A stretch of DNA of 64,000 nucleotides from Limonium bicolor (lineage: Eukaryota; Streptophyta; Magnoliopsida; Caryophyllales; Plumbaginaceae): assembly GCA_023374045.1 (NCBI GenBank), contig CM041776.1:278296039-278360038 (forward strand). The letters run 5' to 3'. Positions 60,906 to 64,000 of this stretch are shown piece by piece. Numbering within the stretch: the stretch's first letter is position 1; each line of letters begins with the position of its first letter. A program made the position numbers and the translations under genes. The notes beneath the pieces were generated by a model. It was given only the letters and a program-made list of their open reading frames with translations. It made no database searches and was not told the DNA's origin.

Positions 60906-61949
60906 GGCGTAGGAGAATGTACTTCGGGTGAAAAAATTAACCCTTAAAAAACTAAAATTTGCCACGTCTTCTTGAAAGAGACTTTTTATGTTATGATTTC
61001 CCGTCTTCCATTATTGCAAGATTAATGGTGAAAAGTGCTTTAATAAGTAAGTCGTTTATTGATCACTATTTTTTTATAATAAATGTAACTTTGAAAATAT
61101 AAATATGTTAATGTGTTCAAATAAGATAATTCAAAAAGATTAAATGAAAATACTATTTCGAAATAAATAATGCAAAAAGTAGTAACTGATGTCAAAAAAT
61201 TTGTTTAAAATTTTCTCAAAAAGTACTAATAAGTATGATGAAAAGAAATGAGTATGGTAAAATGCACATGTACATATAAGTATGATAAAAACAAGTTGAT
61301 ATCCCCAAAAGTTTCAACTCAATCATATCGCTCAAGCACATTGAAAGCATGTGATAAGAACTTTCTAGCGCATGAAGAACGGAGTTAATAATAGCTAAAA
61401 TGAGTAAATTATAGCGATAAAAAAAAACTTAGAAGCACATTGCACAACAATCATGTCTAACATGAACATGTTGAGAATGTTGATATGATAGAGTGATCAA
61501 CACACGGGTGAAAGAGGCTATTCTAATTATTTTTACTCCAAAATCCAACCCGATGTCTCCTCCCTCCCCATGTTGGGAGTCTTGCCTAAGGCTTCTTGTC
61601 TTTTATCTGCTTCTCTGTCTCTTTTTCGCCTACATTCATGACTGATCCTAGCTCAGCTAAAGTGGCCATGTCGGAAGCTTTTTTGCTCTTTTCCCATCGG
61701 ATTTAGGTTGAGCTCACTACTTCCATCACTTCCGTTTCTTGCTTTCTCGATCTGCATGGCCTTGGGAATTGGTATGCATGAATGCCCTTGCATGAGAGAC
61801 ATTGAGGCCGTCAAGAGCCTTCTCTCGCCGACACTTGCCCCTATCCATCCTTTGACATTGTCCTCGTGTCAGGTGGACATCAGTGCGAGTGGTGTTACCT
61901 TTCTTTCAACCCCTCCCCGACTTCACCTACTTTCATTGACAAACAACCA
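60906..61949. other. Intergenic DNA, no gene recognised
   Basis: AT-rich to 61540. The GC content then rises towards the LINE ORF1 fragment, and 61540-61949 may be its 5' leader. Confidence 0.4.
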
Positions 61950-62800
61950 TGACCAAGTCGCCTCTACATGCCTCCATGGAAGATCTATATGCTAGATGTG
62001 CGAACCTCTCTCTTACAAAGGAAGTAGGTGCCACGATGGACTTGAAGGACGTCGATAACCTCCCACTTGCCCTCTTGTTCGAATGCTGCCTTTATGCAGG
62101 TTTTTTGTTCCAAGGACTTCTAAAGCTCAGGCCCACCAAGCCTCCCTTGAAAAGGCTTGGCACCTCGAGGGGAAGTTCACTACTAAGCAGGTAAGTAATG
62201 ACATCTTCCTGATTGAGAAAGTGAATATGATAAATGCAGTTCTGTTTAAAGGCCCGTGGTGTTACAATGGTTCTCTTCTTGCTTTCAATCCCCTTGACAA
62301 GCACAAAGCACCCAAGGACCGTGAATTAAATTGGATCCCTATTTGGGTTAGAATTTATGATGTCCCTCTTGCGTTCCATCATGAAGATTTTGCTCGAAAA
62401 ATTGAAAGCAAGTTTGGATGCTTCCTATGCTTCGAAGAGGATGAGAACCGATTCAGGGCTGGCTTCTTAAGGGTCAAAATCTTCCTCAACATTAACAAGC
62501 CGGTGCTCCATTGCATTACTATCTTCTTTGATAATGCGTAGTCAGTTCTTAGGGTAATGTACGAGCGGACACCGGTCATTTGCTTCTCTTGTGGTCTTTT
62601 TACCCACCCTCCAAGAACCTCCCGGACCATTCCCAACCATGGGAGGTGTCCCCCCTATGGCCGTTGGCTTTGCGCTACTAATTTACGCTACGGTAAACTC
62701 AAGGACTCAGAGGACTTTGACAACACATGGAGGGTCGTATTTGGTCTCGCAAAGGTTAATGGCAAAGTGCCTTCCAGCTAGAATGGCGGGAGGAACCCAT
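61950..62800 (+). pseudogene. LINE ORF1-type gag-like fragment (DUF4283 and zinc knuckle), frameshifted
   Basis: Begins near 61975 with MEDLYARCANLSLTKEVGA. After a frame change near 62090 it continues KAWHLEGKFTTKQVSNDIFL, VLFKGPWCYNGSLLAFNPLD and LNWIPIWVRIYDVPLAF, the pattern of the DUF4283 domain of plant L1 ORF1 proteins. After a stop at 62539-62541 comes YERTPVICFSCGLFTH, the start of the CCHC zinc knuckle, with its last Cys lost. The linker ending PYGRWLCA matches the usual sequence after this knuckle. ORF1 proteins bind LINE RNA. No ORF2 follows: 62800-63770 has only fragments I cannot assign. Confidence 0.75.
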
Positions 62801-63772
62801 GTTTGAACAACTCCGGGAAAGGGATTGGCAATAGTACGGAAGGAAATCCTGCCCCTCTATGGATATTCAAGGATCAAAATCCAATGGGGAAGGAAATATT
62901 AACATTCCTCATTCGAATCCTATCAACCCTGAAGAAGATTGCTCCACCGAGGTTCAGCGCAAATGAAATTTGTATTGCCGCATCAATAAATGTTCATAAG
63001 AGGAAGCTTGACACTTCCACATAATAAGGCCCTCACAGGAAGACCTCTATAAGGCACCCCCTCAAGTTATTAGTTTAACTGTTTAACCCCATCGAGAAGC
63101 ATAACCCTCATTCATCATCTGCCTCCTCTCATATCACGGACTCACCATCATAGGAAACCTCAAGCTCAGGGGGTTGCCCACCATCATGATACGATGGATT
63201 TGGGGCCCTAAGCTTTGGTCATCCCCGTCTTGGGGTCCCCTCATCCTTTCCCTCATACATGTTCAACTTGGATCCTTTTCTTGCACATATCTCTTTATCA
63301 GCTGTCCTAATTTCCATGTTCCTTTTACTAGGATGGGGACTTCTACCCTTAGTTCTCCAGTAAGGCTCTCCTCTATCTTCATGGTCATGTGTGAGTGTGA
63401 CCTTGCCTTTGTTGGGATTGTTAGATTTCTTTCTACTCACCCACTCCTCTTGTGCAAGTGGTCCAACATTAGGCTGTACTCACTTAAGCTTTTATAATTA
63501 TGTTCTACTTAAAAAAACACACCGGTGAAAGAGTGGAAGGTTGCAAATTCAAAACTTAGCTTATTATTGTTTTTTTGTTTGCTTTCATAACAATTTCCAC
63601 ATGATTAGATTTCACTTTTACTTTTATTATAAAATTTTGTTTCTTCATTTTTAGATTTTATATTGTTTGCCTAATATATATAATATTTACATTATGCATT
63701 TACAACTAGAAACTAATCCTTTACTTCTTCTAATGATCGATCCTCCAAATCGACGAGTTGTCTGATCCTTGG
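62801..63772. other. Unassigned DNA, possibly decayed LINE
   Basis: Pro/Ser-rich short frames follow the ORF1 fragment up to about 63180. 63180-63500 could be a very decayed LINE endonuclease start, but I find no convincing motif. 63530-63720 is AT-rich. Confidence 0.3.
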
Positions 63773-63963
63773 TGTGATGGCCCAATCTCACATCGAGATA
63801 TGAGTAGTAATGTGAGGGATTTATAGGGATACATGTGGGTTGAATACAATAAGAGCTTCCACTTTTAGGTCTAAGTGAGGACAAAGGCTTAAAGTGACTA
63901 GTTTTCAAGCCCGAATGACTGAGGAACTAGGTTGTTGAACAGTTATCCATTTGGGGTGTTACA
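63773..63963 (+). mobile_element. Short LTR (191 bp), left end of an element continuing to the right
   Basis: Starts TGTGATGGCCCAATCTCACA and ends GGGGTGTTACA. It has a TATA-like GGGATTTATAGGG near 63815 and is followed three bases later by a primer-binding-site-like sequence. The size would fit a TRIM or a small-LTR element. The second LTR lies outside the window. Confidence 0.5.
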
Positions 63964-63966
63964 AAA

Positions 63967-63978
63967 TGGTACCGGAGC
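63967..63978 (+). promoter_or_regulatory. Probable initiator tRNA-Met primer-binding site
   Basis: TGGTACCGGAGC matches the plant initiator-Met site at 10 of 12 positions and lies directly after the LTR end. Confidence 0.55.
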
Positions 63979-64000
63979 TTACTGATAAGTGTCCAAATGA

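Noticed and set aside
63174..63497. LINE endonuclease following the ORF1 fragment
   Set aside because: Position is right, but no catalytic motif can be read in any frame.

Overview
This is plant nuclear DNA, most likely from a eudicot with a repeat-rich genome. The grounds are one intron-containing host gene, a nuclear tRNA-Ser, Ty3/Gypsy chromovirus elements with multi-kilobase LTRs, an endogenous plant pararetrovirus, L1-type LINE pieces with plant domain architecture, and hAT, CACTA and Mutator-like short elements. The species cannot be named from the sequence. Apart from the left 2.7 kb, nearly everything recognisable is nested or broken mobile DNA.

Layout. 1-2685: minus-strand host gene for a multi-pass membrane protein (TMEM33/Pom33-like), leaving the window on the left, with tRNA-Ser(AGA) just upstream of it. 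3092-4705: CACTA-derived hairpin repeats, a tRNA-like (SINE-type) stretch and a 380-bp tandem duplication. About 5600-26316: a decayed minus-strand endogenous caulimovirid split into four pieces by a solo LTR (element C, 7286-11147, TSD ATATT), a 12.4-kb LTR retrotransposon (element A, 12484-24896, TSD CATAA) and a hAT MITE (25113-25712, 8-bp TSD). 26317-28760: LTR-like segment E. 28762-37781: truncated minus-strand Ty3/Gypsy chromovirus (element B) with one 4.0-kb LTR, pol, an AlkB-family 2-oxoglutarate/Fe(II) dioxygenase ORF and the end of gag. 37782-51485: minus-strand non-coding LTR element D, with two 5.4-kb LTRs around only 2.8 kb (LARD-like). 51486-55288: decayed L1-type LINE split by a 932-bp hAT MITE. 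55767-60364: two large fold-back elements and a 153-bp MITE. 61950-62790: LINE ORF1 fragment. 63773-63978: a short LTR followed by a primer-binding site, entering an element that continues to the right.

The most interesting item is the AlkB-type dioxygenase (36679-37341). It lies on the coding strand between gag and protease of the chromovirus and keeps every catalytic residue I can check. Splice-like sites on both sides would remove it and join gag to pol in frame, so the element may make two RNA forms.

A second theme is RNA architecture shared by otherwise diverged LTR elements. The 3' part of each LTR holds a C/G-clamp hairpin, then a CAG|G splice-acceptor-like site, a TCAGACCG motif, a hairpin whose stem shows compensatory changes, and TTTCCGCTG close to the LTR end. 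A covarying hairpin sits directly upstream of the polypurine tract, and small hairpins cluster in the 3' untranslated part. Arrays of palindromic repeats with element-specific sequences lie inside the apparent LTR leader introns of A, B and C.

Caveat: LTR pairs and coding regions differ mainly by 1-2 base indels, often in homopolymers. Part of the frame disruption may be uncorrected long-read error rather than biology.
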